Source of the DNA: Flavobacterium succinicans LMG 10402
Lineage (GTDB): Bacteria > Bacteroidota > Bacteroidia > Flavobacteriales > Flavobacteriaceae
Length of the DNA: 64,000 nt
Reading direction: 5' to 3'
Assembly (NCBI RefSeq): GCF_000611675.1
Contig: NZ_JATV01000001.1
Span: forward strand, 248,001-312,000
This document shows, one piece after another, positions 1-8,657 of this stretch; position 1 is the first letter of the stretch, and the number at the start of each line of letters is the position of its first letter. The position numbers and the translations under genes were made by a program. The notes beneath the pieces are model-generated. The model searched no databases and was not told the DNA's origin. It was given only the letters and a program-made list of their open reading frames with translations.

Positions 1-285
1 GAAGCGGTGAACGTTGAGTTTACTAATGATTTTGATGTTTCAGAAGTTAGAAATATTTTACATCACACCGATGGTATCGTGGTACAAGACAATTTGGATA
101 CGTTCACTTACCCAATGCCTCGTTATGCGGAAGGAAAAAATGAAGTTTTTGTAGGTAGAATTCGTCGTGACGAGAGCCAAGACAATACCTTAAATATGTG
201 GATTGTGGCGGATAACTTGAGAAAAGGAGCGGCTACTAACACCATTCAAATTGCAGAATATTTGATAAAAGCAAATTTGGTATAA
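1..285 (+). CDS. asd: Aspartate-semialdehyde dehydrogenase, C-terminal part
   Basis: The frame is open at the left edge, so the gene starts outside the window; 94 residues remain. The family reduces aspartyl phosphate to aspartate semialdehyde for lysine, threonine and methionine synthesis. The tail motif RKGAATNTIQIAEYL is typical of the end of Asd, where the arginine-lysine pair and the N-T pair lie near the NADP and substrate sites. A strong hairpin terminator follows 24 bases after the stop. Identification rests on this C-terminal signature only. Confidence 0.88.
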   Translation, partial: EAVNVEFTNDFDVSEVRNILHHTDGIVVQDNLDTFTYPMPRYAEGKNEVFVGRIRRDESQDNTLNMWIVADNLRKGAATNTIQIAEYLIKANLV

Positions 286-308
286 ACAATCGTTTTTACG
301 TTATAAAG

Positions 309-343
309 AGAGCGCCTTGATAAATCGAGGCGCTCTTTTTTTT
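309..343 (+). terminator. Rho-independent terminator after asd
   Basis: An 8-base perfect stem (309-316 with 329-336) is followed by a run of T to 343. It ends asd and faces the end of the convergent lipoprotein gene, whose stop codon is inside the T-rich tail. Confidence 0.85.
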
Positions 344-1268
344 AATTGTATAAGAATTGAGCAGCATCTTGACTTGTTTTAATTGGGTCATGATAGGCAT
401 TGGGCACCTCTCGAAACGTCCAATTGAAGGGCAATCCAAGTTGTTTAGCAAGTGCTTTGCCGCTATTGTAAAAATATAAAGCGCGATCTATTCGGTTAAG
501 ACCTTGGGCATCTGCGGAAGTATTATGTCTGAATCCACTGCTTTGGTCGCTGCCACTTGCGTTACAAACCGTACAAGGGCTTCCTACTTGCACAGTGAGA
601 TGGGCTCTCAAAAAACTAGCATAATTCTCAGTGGTAATAGGTGCTTCTTTTAATCCATAGGGAAATAGAGCTGCTGTGTCTGGTGCAGTAAACCACCCTC
701 CGTTGGAGCTGATAATTCTGTTTATTTTTTCGCTTGGTTTCATCAACGCCAAACGATGTGCAAACTGTCCTCCTCCCGAATGGCCATAAATATCATAGGT
801 CGTTTGCGTACTTTTGGTTCTTTTTTGAATTTCCTCAAATAAAGGAGCAATGTAAGAGAAAGTCCATTGTGATTCCGGATTTAAATCTTCTGGTTTGGGC
901 TTGTTCGTGTCTTTGTAAACATTACCCATAATGTAGAAATTACCGCCAGGGAAATCTTTTTCAGAGAATTCAGGGGCAAAGAGGAGCACTTTATATTTTT
1001 CGGCATATGCCACCCATAGATCTCTATAATAACTTGCGTCCCGGCTATCGCCATGAAACACCATCAGTATTTTCATTGTTTCTTTTGCGCCACTCGAAGG
1101 ATAATAGTAGTGCACCGGAATGGGTTTGGAGGGAATAGCACTATAGGTAAAAAGAAAACTTCCTGATTCACCTTTTAATTCATTTGGTTCGCTGTCAGAG
1201 CTTCCAGAAGAACACGAAAGCAATAAAAAACTTAAAAGCGAGAGTACTAAATAATAGGTATATTTCAT
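342..1268 (-). CDS. Lipoprotein alpha/beta-hydrolase (esterase/depolymerase-like)
   Basis: 308 residues. The N-terminus is a lipoprotein signal peptide with Cys19 in the sequence LLSCSS, so the protein is probably anchored in the outer membrane or periplasm. The nucleophile elbow GHSGGG gives Ser164; FHG at 71-73 fits the oxyanion loop, and His293 in NAYHD is a likely catalytic histidine. A CTVC pair (Cys232, Cys235) may form a disulfide. The closest family by appearance is the PHB-depolymerase/esterase group of alpha/beta hydrolases; the substrate is unknown. A -7 box (TATTTTTG, minus strand, 1284-1291) lies 15 bases before the start, so it is probably transcribed alone. Confidence 0.75.
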   Translation of the reverse strand: MKYTYYLVLSLLSFLLLSCSSGSSDSEPNELKGESGSFLFTYSAIPSKPIPVHYYYPSSGAKETMKILMVFHGDSRDASYYRDLWVAYAEKYKVLLFAPEFSEKDFPGGNFYIMGNVYKDTNKPKPEDLNPESQWTFSYIAPLFEEIQKRTKSTQTTYDIYGHSGGGQFAHRLALMKPSEKINRIISSNGGWFTAPDTAALFPYGLKEAPITTENYASFLRAHLTVQVGSPCTVCNASGSDQSSGFRHNTSADAQGLNRIDRALYFYNSGKALAKQLGLPFNWTFREVPNAYHDPIKTSQDAAQFLYN

Positions 1269-1283
1269 GGCAAATATTTTTTA

Positions 1284-1291
1284 CAAAAATA
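1284..1291 (-). promoter_or_regulatory. Bacteroidota -7 box before the lipoprotein hydrolase
   Basis: TATTTTTG on the minus strand fits the TAnnTTTG consensus. No convincing -33 TTTG was found at the usual distance. The rest of the 1269-1535 gap holds a second -7 box for the next gene and a weak hairpin (1456-1463 with 1479-1486), and otherwise nothing recognisable. Confidence 0.4.
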
Positions 1292-1535
1292 CAAAATTCA
1301 TATCCTAGTACTTAGGAGGATACGTTAAACAATCGATAAAGCGTAATGGTTATTCATGAATTTTGCAATGTTATATTTTTAGTTTTTTGGTGTTCGTAGG
1401 AGTACTAATGTTGGATGTTTTGTTGTAGTTTTCCGATTCACAAAGTATGGACGGACCGAAAAAGTTTTGAATTAATGTTTTTTCGGATTAATTCTTGCGG
1501 GTTTATAGTTTAAATTTGTTGTAAAATAGGTAAGG

Positions 1536-2225
1536 ATGAAAAATTTGAAAGTGATAGCATTTGATGCTGATGATACGCTTTGGGGCAATGAAATGTATTT
1601 TGACGAAACCGAAAAAAAATTCTGTGGTTTGATGGAAGATTATCTTTCGCATCAAGGAATTTCATCCGAATTGTTTCAAATAGAGATTGCGAATTTAAAA
1701 CTCTACGGCTATGGTATCAAAGGCTATATTCTATCGATGATTGAGGCGGCTATGAAAATTTCAAACAATACAATCTCTATTGAAGCGATTGAAAAAATCG
1801 TACAATACGGAAAAGATTTATTAGAAAAACCTGTCGATTTGCTTGACGGCGTTACTGAAACCTTAGAAGCGTTGAGCGGAAAATATAAATTAGTAGTTGC
1901 TACCAAAGGTGATTTATTAGACCAAAGACGAAAATTACATAATTCAGGTTTAGGTCCTTATTTTCATCATATAGAAGTGATGTCAGACAAACAAGATATC
2001 GATTATTTGGATTTGATTAAACGTTTGGAGATTCAACCCAATGAGTTTTATATGATTGGTAATTCGCTTAAGTCGGATGTTTTGCCTGTACTTTCTATAG
2101 GTGGTTATGCTGCACATATTCCGTTTCACACGACTTGGGCACACGAGAAAATAGACCACAAAGTCGAGCATCCCAAATTTACTACCTTGCAACAATTAAC
2201 CGATATAATTCCACTTTTAACCTAA
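1536..2225 (+). CDS. HAD-superfamily hydrolase
   Basis: 229 residues. Motif I is DADDTLW with nucleophile Asp10 and acid/base Asp12. Motif II is the threonine of VVATKG and motif IV is GNSLKSDV near residue 175. A helical cap sits between motifs I and II, which suggests a small-molecule phosphatase of the YjjG/GPH type; the substrate cannot be told. A -7 box TAAATTTG at 1511-1518 precedes the start. Its TAA stop overlaps the ATG of the next gene as TAATG, so the two are translationally coupled. Confidence 0.82.
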   Translation: MKNLKVIAFDADDTLWGNEMYFDETEKKFCGLMEDYLSHQGISSELFQIEIANLKLYGYGIKGYILSMIEAAMKISNNTISIEAIEKIVQYGKDLLEKPVDLLDGVTETLEALSGKYKLVVATKGDLLDQRRKLHNSGLGPYFHHIEVMSDKQDIDYLDLIKRLEIQPNEFYMIGNSLKSDVLPVLSIGGYAAHIPFHTTWAHEKIDHKVEHPKFTTLQQLTDIIPLLT

Positions 2226-2854
2226 TGAAGCAGCCGTTTGACCTTGAAAATTGGAACAGAAAAGAGCATTTTCATTTTTTTAGACAAATGAGTGAGCCTT
2301 TTTTTGGAGCTACTGTGGCAATAGACTGCACAAAGGCATACGAAAAAGCCAAATCCATTTCATCTTCTTTCTTTATTTATTATTTGCACAAAACCTTACA
2401 AGCGGTCAATGCGATTGAAAATTTTAGATACCGAATCGATAACGAAACCATTGTGGTTTACGATAGGATTGATGGTTCGGCTACTATTGGTCGTCCTGAT
2501 GGAACCTTTGGTTTTTCATTAATTGAATTTCATCCCGATTTTACTGTTTTCGAGAAAAATGCACTAGAAGAAATCGAACGCATTCAAAACACCACAGGTT
2601 TGTTTACACGTTCTTTCGATTCAGATAATTTAATTCATTTTTCGGCTTTGCCTTGGTTGGATTTTACGTCTTTATCGCATGCTCGTAGTTTTACTTTTCC
2701 AGATAGTTGTCCTAAAATTTCTTTTGGAAAAATGGTGGTTGAAAACGATAGAAGCAAACGAATGAATATGTCGGTACATGTTCATCACGGTTTGATGGAT
2801 GGATTGCATTTGGGACAATTTGTAGATTATTTTCAGCAAATCATGAACGAATAA
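2225..2854 (+). CDS. Chloramphenicol acetyltransferase-fold protein
   Basis: 209 residues from the ATG at 2225, which overlaps the stop of the HAD gene; a longer in-frame start at 2135 lies inside that gene and is rejected. The C-terminal HHGLMDG (187-193) is the HHxxxDG active-site motif of trimeric CAT acetyltransferases, and the opening DLENWNRKEHF matches the family's N-terminus. It should transfer an acyl group from acyl-CoA to a hydroxyl. Chromosomal Bacteroidota members usually have no proven resistance role, and coupling to a phosphatase suggests a metabolic job. Confidence 0.8.
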   Translation: MKQPFDLENWNRKEHFHFFRQMSEPFFGATVAIDCTKAYEKAKSISSSFFIYYLHKTLQAVNAIENFRYRIDNETIVVYDRIDGSATIGRPDGTFGFSLIEFHPDFTVFEKNALEEIERIQNTTGLFTRSFDSDNLIHFSALPWLDFTSLSHARSFTFPDSCPKISFGKMVVENDRSKRMNMSVHVHHGLMDGLHLGQFVDYFQQIMNE

Positions 2855-2916
2855 GTAGCGATTTTTTTGGTATGCTCTTTGCGGGAAGAATTGTACTATT
2901 TTTAATATAAATCATT

Positions 2917-4287
2917 ATGAAACAGTTGTGGGTTCTTTTCTTTCTTGGAAGTACTTTTTTGGCTTTTGGCCAAATAAAGTTAGCCTCTCATCCTTTAGAA
3001 TTTAAAAAGTCAAAAGAGTACCATCAAGTTATCAGTGCCAACGATAGGCAAAATGATAATGTATTTGTTTTTGCTACAGACAAAGAAAAAACGACGATTC
3101 TAAAGTACAGTCCCTTCTTGTTTTTTAAAGACAGTATGGTGACCAAAAGACCTGATATTGGTTATAAATTAATGGCGGGCTACTCCTTTGGAACAGATGA
3201 AAACCCCACATTGTATTGGGTGGATCAGGCTTTCAGAAATATGATTGCGGTGCATTATGATCTACTTGAAAAGAAAACATCTGCCACTTATTTTCAGTTT
3301 CCTTCCCAAAGAGAAACGGTGCTCCATGTTTTTAATGAAAACAATAGTTTTTATGTCATTACTAAAAAGAAAGATGCTGATGCCTTGGTTTTACATATTT
3401 TTAAAGACTCGAAAAAAACACAGTTTCTCTTAGATTTTAGCGGTTTCGAGTTTGTGAATCGTAAAAAAGAAGTCATCCGTTTATCCATGATTTTGTCTGT
3501 TTTGCCTTTAGAAAAAATAGAAACACGTGCCTATAATCCGTTGTTTAAAGCCACAAGTAAGTCTAAATTTTATGTGCGAGAGAACGATATTCTCTTCACG
3601 TTCGACCATAATATAAATGAAACACAGTTGTTTCAATTGGATTTTAAGAGCTTAAAACTCGTTGAGCGTAGCATTCCGCAATTTCCGTTGAAACGCTTAA
3701 ATGGATTGTCGAATTCTTATTATCACGAAAACAAAATATATCAAGTAACTGCGAATGATGAAGAATTACATTTTGGCTACAAAGATTTTGAAACTGATGT
3801 TTTGATCAAAGAATTTAGTGCAACCAAAAATGATACAATTACCTTCAAAAACTCACCTTTGTACACTCAAGTTGTCAATCAACGCCCCAAAGCGATCAAA
3901 ACTACCGTCAAGTTTTTAAAGCAGTTATCAGCTACTGATTTGGGTGTTTCGGTATATAAAACGCCCAAAAATTTGTTGCTTACAATAGGAGGTAATCAAG
4001 AAGTGGAACAGTTTTCTTCTGGTTTTACTCCCAATGATGGTGATTTCGTAACCAATTCTTATTTTATTCCATTGAATGTTTATTTTGAGAGTGTTTTGGA
4101 CAAAAAAGGGAATCATATTTCATCCACACCAGCTCCTTTGGCGGTGGATTTTATCAGTCAATTTTCATATGCACATCCCGAAGCGGTTTTGCAAAACACT
4201 TTCAGGCATAAAAATTATTATATTCATGCTTATTATGATTCTAAATTAAAGGAATTTGTAATGATGAGATTTAATGATGGCTGGTAA
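2917..4287 (+). CDS. Secreted protein of unknown function
   Basis: 456 residues with a cleavable-looking signal peptide ending near AFGQ (residues 1-18). No known domain was recognised. The rest is rich in beta-strand-forming stretches and aromatic residues, with repeated phrases of the type FxF-DK and IFxFDxN that could belong to a beta-propeller, but no repeat could be fixed by eye. No lipobox and no T9SS tail were seen, so a periplasmic site is most likely. It stands between the CAT-like gene and ferritin with its own spacing. Confidence 0.6.
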   Translation: MKQLWVLFFLGSTFLAFGQIKLASHPLEFKKSKEYHQVISANDRQNDNVFVFATDKEKTTILKYSPFLFFKDSMVTKRPDIGYKLMAGYSFGTDENPTLYWVDQAFRNMIAVHYDLLEKKTSATYFQFPSQRETVLHVFNENNSFYVITKKKDADALVLHIFKDSKKTQFLLDFSGFEFVNRKKEVIRLSMILSVLPLEKIETRAYNPLFKATSKSKFYVRENDILFTFDHNINETQLFQLDFKSLKLVERSIPQFPLKRLNGLSNSYYHENKIYQVTANDEELHFGYKDFETDVLIKEFSATKNDTITFKNSPLYTQVVNQRPKAIKTTVKFLKQLSATDLGVSVYKTPKNLLLTIGGNQEVEQFSSGFTPNDGDFVTNSYFIPLNVYFESVLDKKGNHISSTPAPLAVDFISQFSYAHPEAVLQNTFRHKNYYIHAYYDSKLKEFVMMRFNDGW

Positions 4288-4313
4288 ATAAATATCTTTA
4301 TAGTTCAATTTAG

Positions 4314-4321
4314 TACTTTTG
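4314..4321 (+). promoter_or_regulatory. -7 box before ferritin
   Basis: TACTTTTG fits TAnnTTTG and lies 36 bases before the chosen ferritin start. It overlaps an upstream in-frame TTG (4319), which argues against that longer start. Confidence 0.45.
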
Positions 4322-4357
4322 TTTGTAGTTTATTTATTAACCATAATTCATATTGTT

Positions 4358-4873
4358 ATGTTATCCAAAAATATCGAAACCGCTTTAAACAATCAAATAC
4401 GAATCGAAGCCGAATCTTCTCAAATTTATTTATCGATGGCTTGTTGGGCTGAGGCACATGGTTTGGAAGGCATTGCACAGTTTATGTATGCCCAATCGGA
4501 TGAAGAACGCGCGCATATGTTAAAGCTAATTAAATACGTTAACGAGCGCGGCGGACATACCCAAATCACTGATTTGAAAGCGCCAATATCGTCTTATGAA
4601 ACGTTTCAAAATATGTTTGAAGAATTGTACAAACACGAGATTTTTGTTTCTAATTCTATCAACGAATTGGTGCACATTACTTTTTCTGAAAAAGATTACG
4701 CAACACACAATTTCTTACAATGGTATGTAGCTGAGCAAATTGAGGAAGAAGCTACCGCAAAATCAATTTTGGATAAGATCAATTTAATTGGTGACGACAA
4801 AGGGGGCTTGTATTTATTTGATCGCGATATTCAGCAAGTTGCAGTTGCCAATGCTACAAAAGCAACGATTTAA
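4358..4873 (+). CDS. Bacterial ferritin (FtnA type)
   Basis: 171 residues. Starting at this ATG, the ferroxidase residues fall on the same numbers as in E. coli FtnA: Glu17, Glu50, His53, Glu94, Gln127 and Glu130. This supports both the start and an active, non-haem iron-storage ferritin that oxidises Fe(II) and stores it in a 24-subunit shell. The length is normal. A single-gene unit is suggested by its own -7 box and a strong terminator at 4898-4927. Confidence 0.93.
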   Translation: MLSKNIETALNNQIRIEAESSQIYLSMACWAEAHGLEGIAQFMYAQSDEERAHMLKLIKYVNERGGHTQITDLKAPISSYETFQNMFEELYKHEIFVSNSINELVHITFSEKDYATHNFLQWYVAEQIEEEATAKSILDKINLIGDDKGGLYLFDRDIQQVAVANATKATI

Positions 4874-4897
4874 TTATTTGTTTTTTAAGAGTGTATA

Positions 4898-4927
4898 AAA
4901 AAAGCTGTCGTTATTGACAGCTTTTTT
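4898..4927. terminator. Bidirectional terminator between ferritin and the Bax inhibitor-like gene
   Basis: A 12-base stem (4898-4909 with 4916-4927) whose outer part is A-rich on the left and T-rich on the right, so it can act in both directions between two convergent genes. Confidence 0.85.
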
Positions 4928-4971
4928 TATGAATTAAAGTTTATACCAGATTTCAAATGCGAAATCGAGAT

Positions 4972-5742
4972 TTAGTCTTTACTAGATAATTTTGATAGTA
5001 ATCTTAAAAATTCAATATACAACCAAACCAAAGTAATGAGTAGTCCCATGGCGCCATACCATTCCATGTATTTTGGCATTTTTTCGGAAACACCTTGTTC
5101 TATTCGGTCAAAATCTAAGAAGAGGTTCAAAGCGGCAATGATAATCACAAAGACACTAATACCAATACTCATTAATGAATTATCGTGGTGTACCGGTGTA
5201 AAGCTAGTAAACATCGAAAATAACCAAGAGATAAGATAATACGTTGCGATAGCTAATGTGGCTGCTAGTACCACCGATTTAAATTGTTCGGTCACTTTTA
5301 CAATTTTATACTTATAAAGTCCCAAGCAAACTATAAACGTAACAAAAGTTGCACTCACAGCTTGAAGTACAATGCCAGGATATTTGGATTCAAAGATGGC
5401 AGAAATACCACCAATAAATAAACCTTCAAATACGGCGTAGCCAGGAGCTAAATAAGGTGATAAATGAGGTTTGAATGCAGCAATCATTACTAAGATAAGC
5501 CCAACAACAGCGCCTCCGATAGTAGGAACGATTGGATTCATGTCATTAAAAGCCATCCACCAAGTAATCGTAGCTGATGCAGTTAGTAATAAAAATAAAA
5601 TTAAACTTCTGTTGATTGTTCCCGAAAGGGTCATGTCTTGGTTGTAATCAATTACAGTAGCTTGATGTACCGTGTTTGATTTGTCCTGATTTTTAAAGCT
5701 TTTATTGTTTAAAAAAGGATTATTTGAGGTGTTAAAAGCCAT
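4972..5742 (-). CDS. Bax inhibitor-1/YccA family membrane protein
   Basis: 256 residues from the ATG at 5742 (MAFNTSNNPFLNNK), the usual start in this family; an in-frame start at 5781 would add 13 residues. About seven hydrophobic segments follow a soluble N-terminus of about 50 residues. Features include the FEGLFIGGISA loop and a late NLFLDFDRIE segment, typical of the BI-1/YccA (TMBIM) family of integral membrane proteins. Bacterial members include pH-gated calcium leak channels and FtsH-associated YccA; the role here is not known. It lies alone after the pyk terminator. Confidence 0.85.
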   Translation of the reverse strand: MAFNTSNNPFLNNKSFKNQDKSNTVHQATVIDYNQDMTLSGTINRSLILFLLLTASATITWWMAFNDMNPIVPTIGGAVVGLILVMIAAFKPHLSPYLAPGYAVFEGLFIGGISAIFESKYPGIVLQAVSATFVTFIVCLGLYKYKIVKVTEQFKSVVLAATLAIATYYLISWLFSMFTSFTPVHHDNSLMSIGISVFVIIIAALNLFLDFDRIEQGVSEKMPKYMEWYGAMGLLITLVWLYIEFLRLLSKLSSKD

Positions 5743-5827
5743 TTGTTTATTCTTTAAGTTAGGTAATGATTTTTTTGACAACGCTAAAGATATGGATTCT
5801 TCTTAAATAGAGAAAAAAATGTATAAA

Positions 5828-5853
5828 AAACGCCCCTTAATTAAGGAGCGTTT
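5828..5853 (-). terminator. Terminator after pyk
   Basis: An 11-base stem (5828-5838 with 5843-5853, one mismatch) is followed on the minus strand by a T run. It closes the acpP-to-pyk block. Confidence 0.8.
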
Positions 5854-5873
5854 CATAATTGTGTTATATCGTT

Positions 5874-7304
5874 CTATTCAATTTCAGATACTCTCAAGGT
5901 GTTCACCATTCCTTTATCTTTGATTGGCATAGCCGCTAAGTTAATTAGGAAGTCTCCTTTTTGAACAAAACCTTTTTCTTTTACAATTTCATTTACATCC
6001 GTAACGGTGTCGTCAGTACTCACATCTTTAGTGTACATGAACGATTTTACTCCCCACAATAAGTTTAATTGTGTTAAGATACGTTTGTTTGAAGTAAATA
6101 CTAAAATATGTGCGTTTGGTCTCCAAGCAGAAATTTGGAAAGCAGTGTATCCACTATTAGTAAGTGTACAAATTGCTTTAGCATTAATAGAGTTTGCCAT
6201 TAATGTTGCGTGGTGACAGATCGTTTTAGTAATGTAACGATTGGTTTTGATTTGAGGTGTGTTTTGAGGCACATTGATCAGCGGAGAATCTTCTACAGCC
6301 TCTAATATTTGTGTCATTTTTTGAATAACCTGAACAGGGTAATTACCAGTTGCTGTTTCTCCAGATAGCATTACTGCATCGGCACCATCCATCACTGAGT
6401 TTGCAACGTCATTTACCTCAGCACGAGTTGGCGTTAAGCTAGTAATCATGGTTTCCATCATTTGTGTAGCTACAATTACCGGAATTCTTGCTGTTTTAGC
6501 TCTTCTAATTAATTCTTTTTGAACTAAAGGTACTTCATGAGCAGGAAGTTCAACTCCTAGGTCACCTCTAGCTACCATTAATGCATCACAATAAGCTACA
6601 ATTTTGTCCATGTTTTCTAATGCTTCTGGCATTTCGATTTTGGCAATAATTGGAATTTTGAATTCAGAGTGTTCTGCGATTAATTCTTGTAAGTCTTGTA
6701 AATCTCTAGGTGTTTTAACAAAAGAAAGTGCGATCCAATCTAGTTGTAATTCGATAGCAAATTTAGCATCTGCAATATCTTTTTCGGTCATTGCCGGAAG
6801 GGAAATTTTAGTATTAGGAAGGTTAACTCCTTTTTTTGATTTTAATTCTCCTCCTTGAATTACTTTGGCTACAACCTCAGTGTTTTTATCTGTCGAAACG
6901 ATTTCAAAGATCAATTTTCCGTCATCTAAAAGTATTCTCTCCCCAGGATTTACATCGTTTGGAAAGTTCTTGTATTTCATGAATACTCTTTTAGAAGTTC
7001 CAATGATTTCTTCTGCTGTGGTAAATGTAATTAAATCGCCATCATTAACAAATGCGCCTTCTTCCATAACCCCTACACGAAGTTTAGGTCCTTGTAAGTC
7101 ACCTAAAATAGCGGTAGTGTATCCGTATTCTTCATTTATTCCTCGGATGATGTTTACTTTGTTCTTAACATCATTATAGTCAGCATGCGAAAAGTTTACT
7201 CTAAACACGTTAACCCCTGCTTCAATCATATCCTTGATGATTTCTTTTGTACTACATGCAGGCCCAAGTGTGGCTACAATTTTCGTTTTTTTGTTTGTAA
7301 GCAT
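5874..7304 (-). CDS. pyk: Pyruvate kinase
   Basis: 476 residues, a standard length. It converts phosphoenolpyruvate and ADP to pyruvate and ATP. Visible family signatures are the N-terminal TKIVATLGPA, the RVNFSHAD motif, the catalytic-lysine and metal-binding stretch IIAKIEMPEALENMDKI followed by VARGDLGVELP, and ATQMMETM. A C-terminal regulatory domain follows residue 340. The gene lies four bases downstream of the IPExxxVDY gene on the minus strand, which suggests cotranscription, and a terminator follows. Confidence 0.97.
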   Translation of the reverse strand: MLTNKKTKIVATLGPACSTKEIIKDMIEAGVNVFRVNFSHADYNDVKNKVNIIRGINEEYGYTTAILGDLQGPKLRVGVMEEGAFVNDGDLITFTTAEEIIGTSKRVFMKYKNFPNDVNPGERILLDDGKLIFEIVSTDKNTEVVAKVIQGGELKSKKGVNLPNTKISLPAMTEKDIADAKFAIELQLDWIALSFVKTPRDLQDLQELIAEHSEFKIPIIAKIEMPEALENMDKIVAYCDALMVARGDLGVELPAHEVPLVQKELIRRAKTARIPVIVATQMMETMITSLTPTRAEVNDVANSVMDGADAVMLSGETATGNYPVQVIQKMTQILEAVEDSPLINVPQNTPQIKTNRYITKTICHHATLMANSINAKAICTLTNSGYTAFQISAWRPNAHILVFTSNKRILTQLNLLWGVKSFMYTKDVSTDDTVTDVNEIVKEKGFVQKGDFLINLAAMPIKDKGMVNTLRVSEIE

Positions 7305-7308
7305 TTTA

Positions 7309-7797
7309 TTAAAAAATTAAATTGTTTTTTGTTTTTAAATTTTCTGTTTCTATAGTGTAAGACATATTAATTACGTCTATGGCATTTAATTTACTAACCG
7401 TTTGAATTAAATTAAAAGTGTTAGGGCAAGCCTCTATTTTTAAGAAATAATCAGCTTTTTTTAATTCAGGTATTAAGTAGGTCTGTACCGAAATTGAAAT
7501 ATCTTGTTCTATAAACAAGTTGGTTTTGCTGTTATTTTTGATTTGCACTACCTCATTTTTGTTTTTAATCAAATGCCAATATATATCTTCATCGGCTTGG
7601 TAAAAAGAGTATCGTGAAAAACAAGACTCTCCTTCTTTAATTTTAACGAAAAGATCTTTAGTGTTTTTGCCTAGATTAATGTTTAAGGCTTGATTGATAA
7701 AATAGGCTAATCGGTAATCTTCCAGTGTGGAATGAATTGCTATAATAGCATATTCTATCGCTTCAAATTCATCTAAATTTACTTTATGAATTGCCAT
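7309..7797 (-). CDS. IPExxxVDY family protein
   Basis: 162 residues. The motif that names the family appears as IPELKKADY, with Ala replacing Val. The N-terminus IHKVNLDEFE followed by AIHSTLEDYRLAYFIN is also characteristic. The family is known from Bacteroidota, where it usually sits between rnc and pyk, exactly as here. The biochemical function is unknown; the protein is soluble and has no recognised catalytic motif. The 112-base gap on its upstream side carries a 10-base direct repeat. Confidence 0.85.
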   Translation of the reverse strand: MAIHKVNLDEFEAIEYAIIAIHSTLEDYRLAYFINQALNINLGKNTKDLFVKIKEGESCFSRYSFYQADEDIYWHLIKNKNEVVQIKNNSKTNLFIEQDISISVQTYLIPELKKADYFLKIEACPNTFNLIQTVSKLNAIDVINMSYTIETENLKTKNNLIF

Positions 7798-7868
7798 TCT
7801 GTTAAAATAAGTAGTAAAGATAGTATTTCTATTGAAGAATTTCTAAGCAGAAATGATATGATTTTGTT

Positions 7869-7890
7869 AAAACGTTATCGAAAACGTTAT
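7869..7890. repeat. Short direct repeat between rnc and the IPExxxVDY gene
   Basis: The decamer AAAACGTTAT occurs at 7869-7878 and 7881-7890, twelve bases apart, each containing the palindrome AACGTT. It could be an operator or simple chance in AT-rich DNA. Confidence 0.35.
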
Positions 7891-7909
7891 AGCGATCAGA
7901 AAAATACGG

Positions 7910-8650
7910 TTATTTTTTATTTATTTTTTCCTGAAAAGCAAAGTAAGCGCGTTGGGATGCTTTTTCTTCTGCTTTCTTTTTGGAAGTCGCTCTTGCTTTG
8001 GCAATTACTTTTTCATCGATGCTTAATCGAACCCCAAATAAGCGTTGTCCGTCGATGGCATTATCTTCAAAAATATCAAAATAAAAGCTTTTCTTTTCTT
8101 TTTGACACCATTCGATAACTAAACTTTTGTAGCTAATTACTTTGCCTTCTAATCTGCTAATGTCGACATATTCAAGAATTACTCGGCTATTGATAAACTT
8201 TTCGCAATACACATACCCACGGTCAAGGTATATCGCGCCAATTAGGGCTTCAAATATATTGCCATGAATGTTATCGCCAAAATGTTGTACGGGTACTTTG
8301 CTATCTATAAACTGAATCAAGTTTAAATCTTTTCCTAATTCATTTAAATGCTCGCGACTTACAATTTTGGAACGCATTTTAGTTAAATATCCTTCGTCTC
8401 CATGCGGTGCTTTGTTGAATAAATAGCCTGCTATTACTGAGCTAAGCATGGCGTCTCCTAAAAATTCTAAGCGTTCATAATTCATCGGATTGCCATCCCT
8501 ATCCGTTTTGTTCGAAGAGCGATGTGTAAAAGCTTTTTGATATTTTTCAATATCTAAAGGGGCAAATCCTAATATTTTTTCGATGGAATTAAAAAAAATC
8601 CCGTCTGTATTGGAACGGGATTTTGAAAATATTTTTCTGATTATATTCAT
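7910..8650 (-). CDS. rnc: Ribonuclease III
   Basis: 246 residues from the ATG at 8650 (MNIIRKIFSK). The signature ERLEFLGDAMLS holds the metal-binding acidic residues, a second acidic site is in NIFEALIGAIYLDRG, and a double-stranded-RNA-binding domain covers about the last 70 residues. The enzyme cuts double-stranded RNA in rRNA and mRNA maturation. An in-frame start at 8665 would overlap fabF by eight bases; the chosen start leaves a 7-base gap. It is part of the acpP-fabF-rnc run, a common order in Bacteroidota. Confidence 0.95.
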   Translation of the reverse strand: MNIIRKIFSKSRSNTDGIFFNSIEKILGFAPLDIEKYQKAFTHRSSNKTDRDGNPMNYERLEFLGDAMLSSVIAGYLFNKAPHGDEGYLTKMRSKIVSREHLNELGKDLNLIQFIDSKVPVQHFGDNIHGNIFEALIGAIYLDRGYVYCEKFINSRVILEYVDISRLEGKVISYKSLVIEWCQKEKKSFYFDIFEDNAIDGQRLFGVRLSIDEKVIAKARATSKKKAEEKASQRAYFAFQEKINKK

Positions 8651-8657
8651 ATTGAAT

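Noticed and set aside
1269..1535. tRNA or small RNA gene in the divergent gap
   Set aside because: No cloverleaf or terminator-ended transcript could be built; only promoter boxes and a weak hairpin were seen.
2135..2224. Longer N-terminus for the CAT-like protein
   Set aside because: It lies inside the HAD gene in another frame, and the TAATG junction provides the natural start.
2225..2854. Chloramphenicol resistance gene
   Set aside because: The fold and motif fit the CAT family, but chromosomal members coupled to metabolic genes are usually not resistance determinants.
7798..7909. Small gene between rnc and the IPExxxVDY gene
   Set aside because: The plus-strand frame here has no family features and is antisense to rnc for most of its length.
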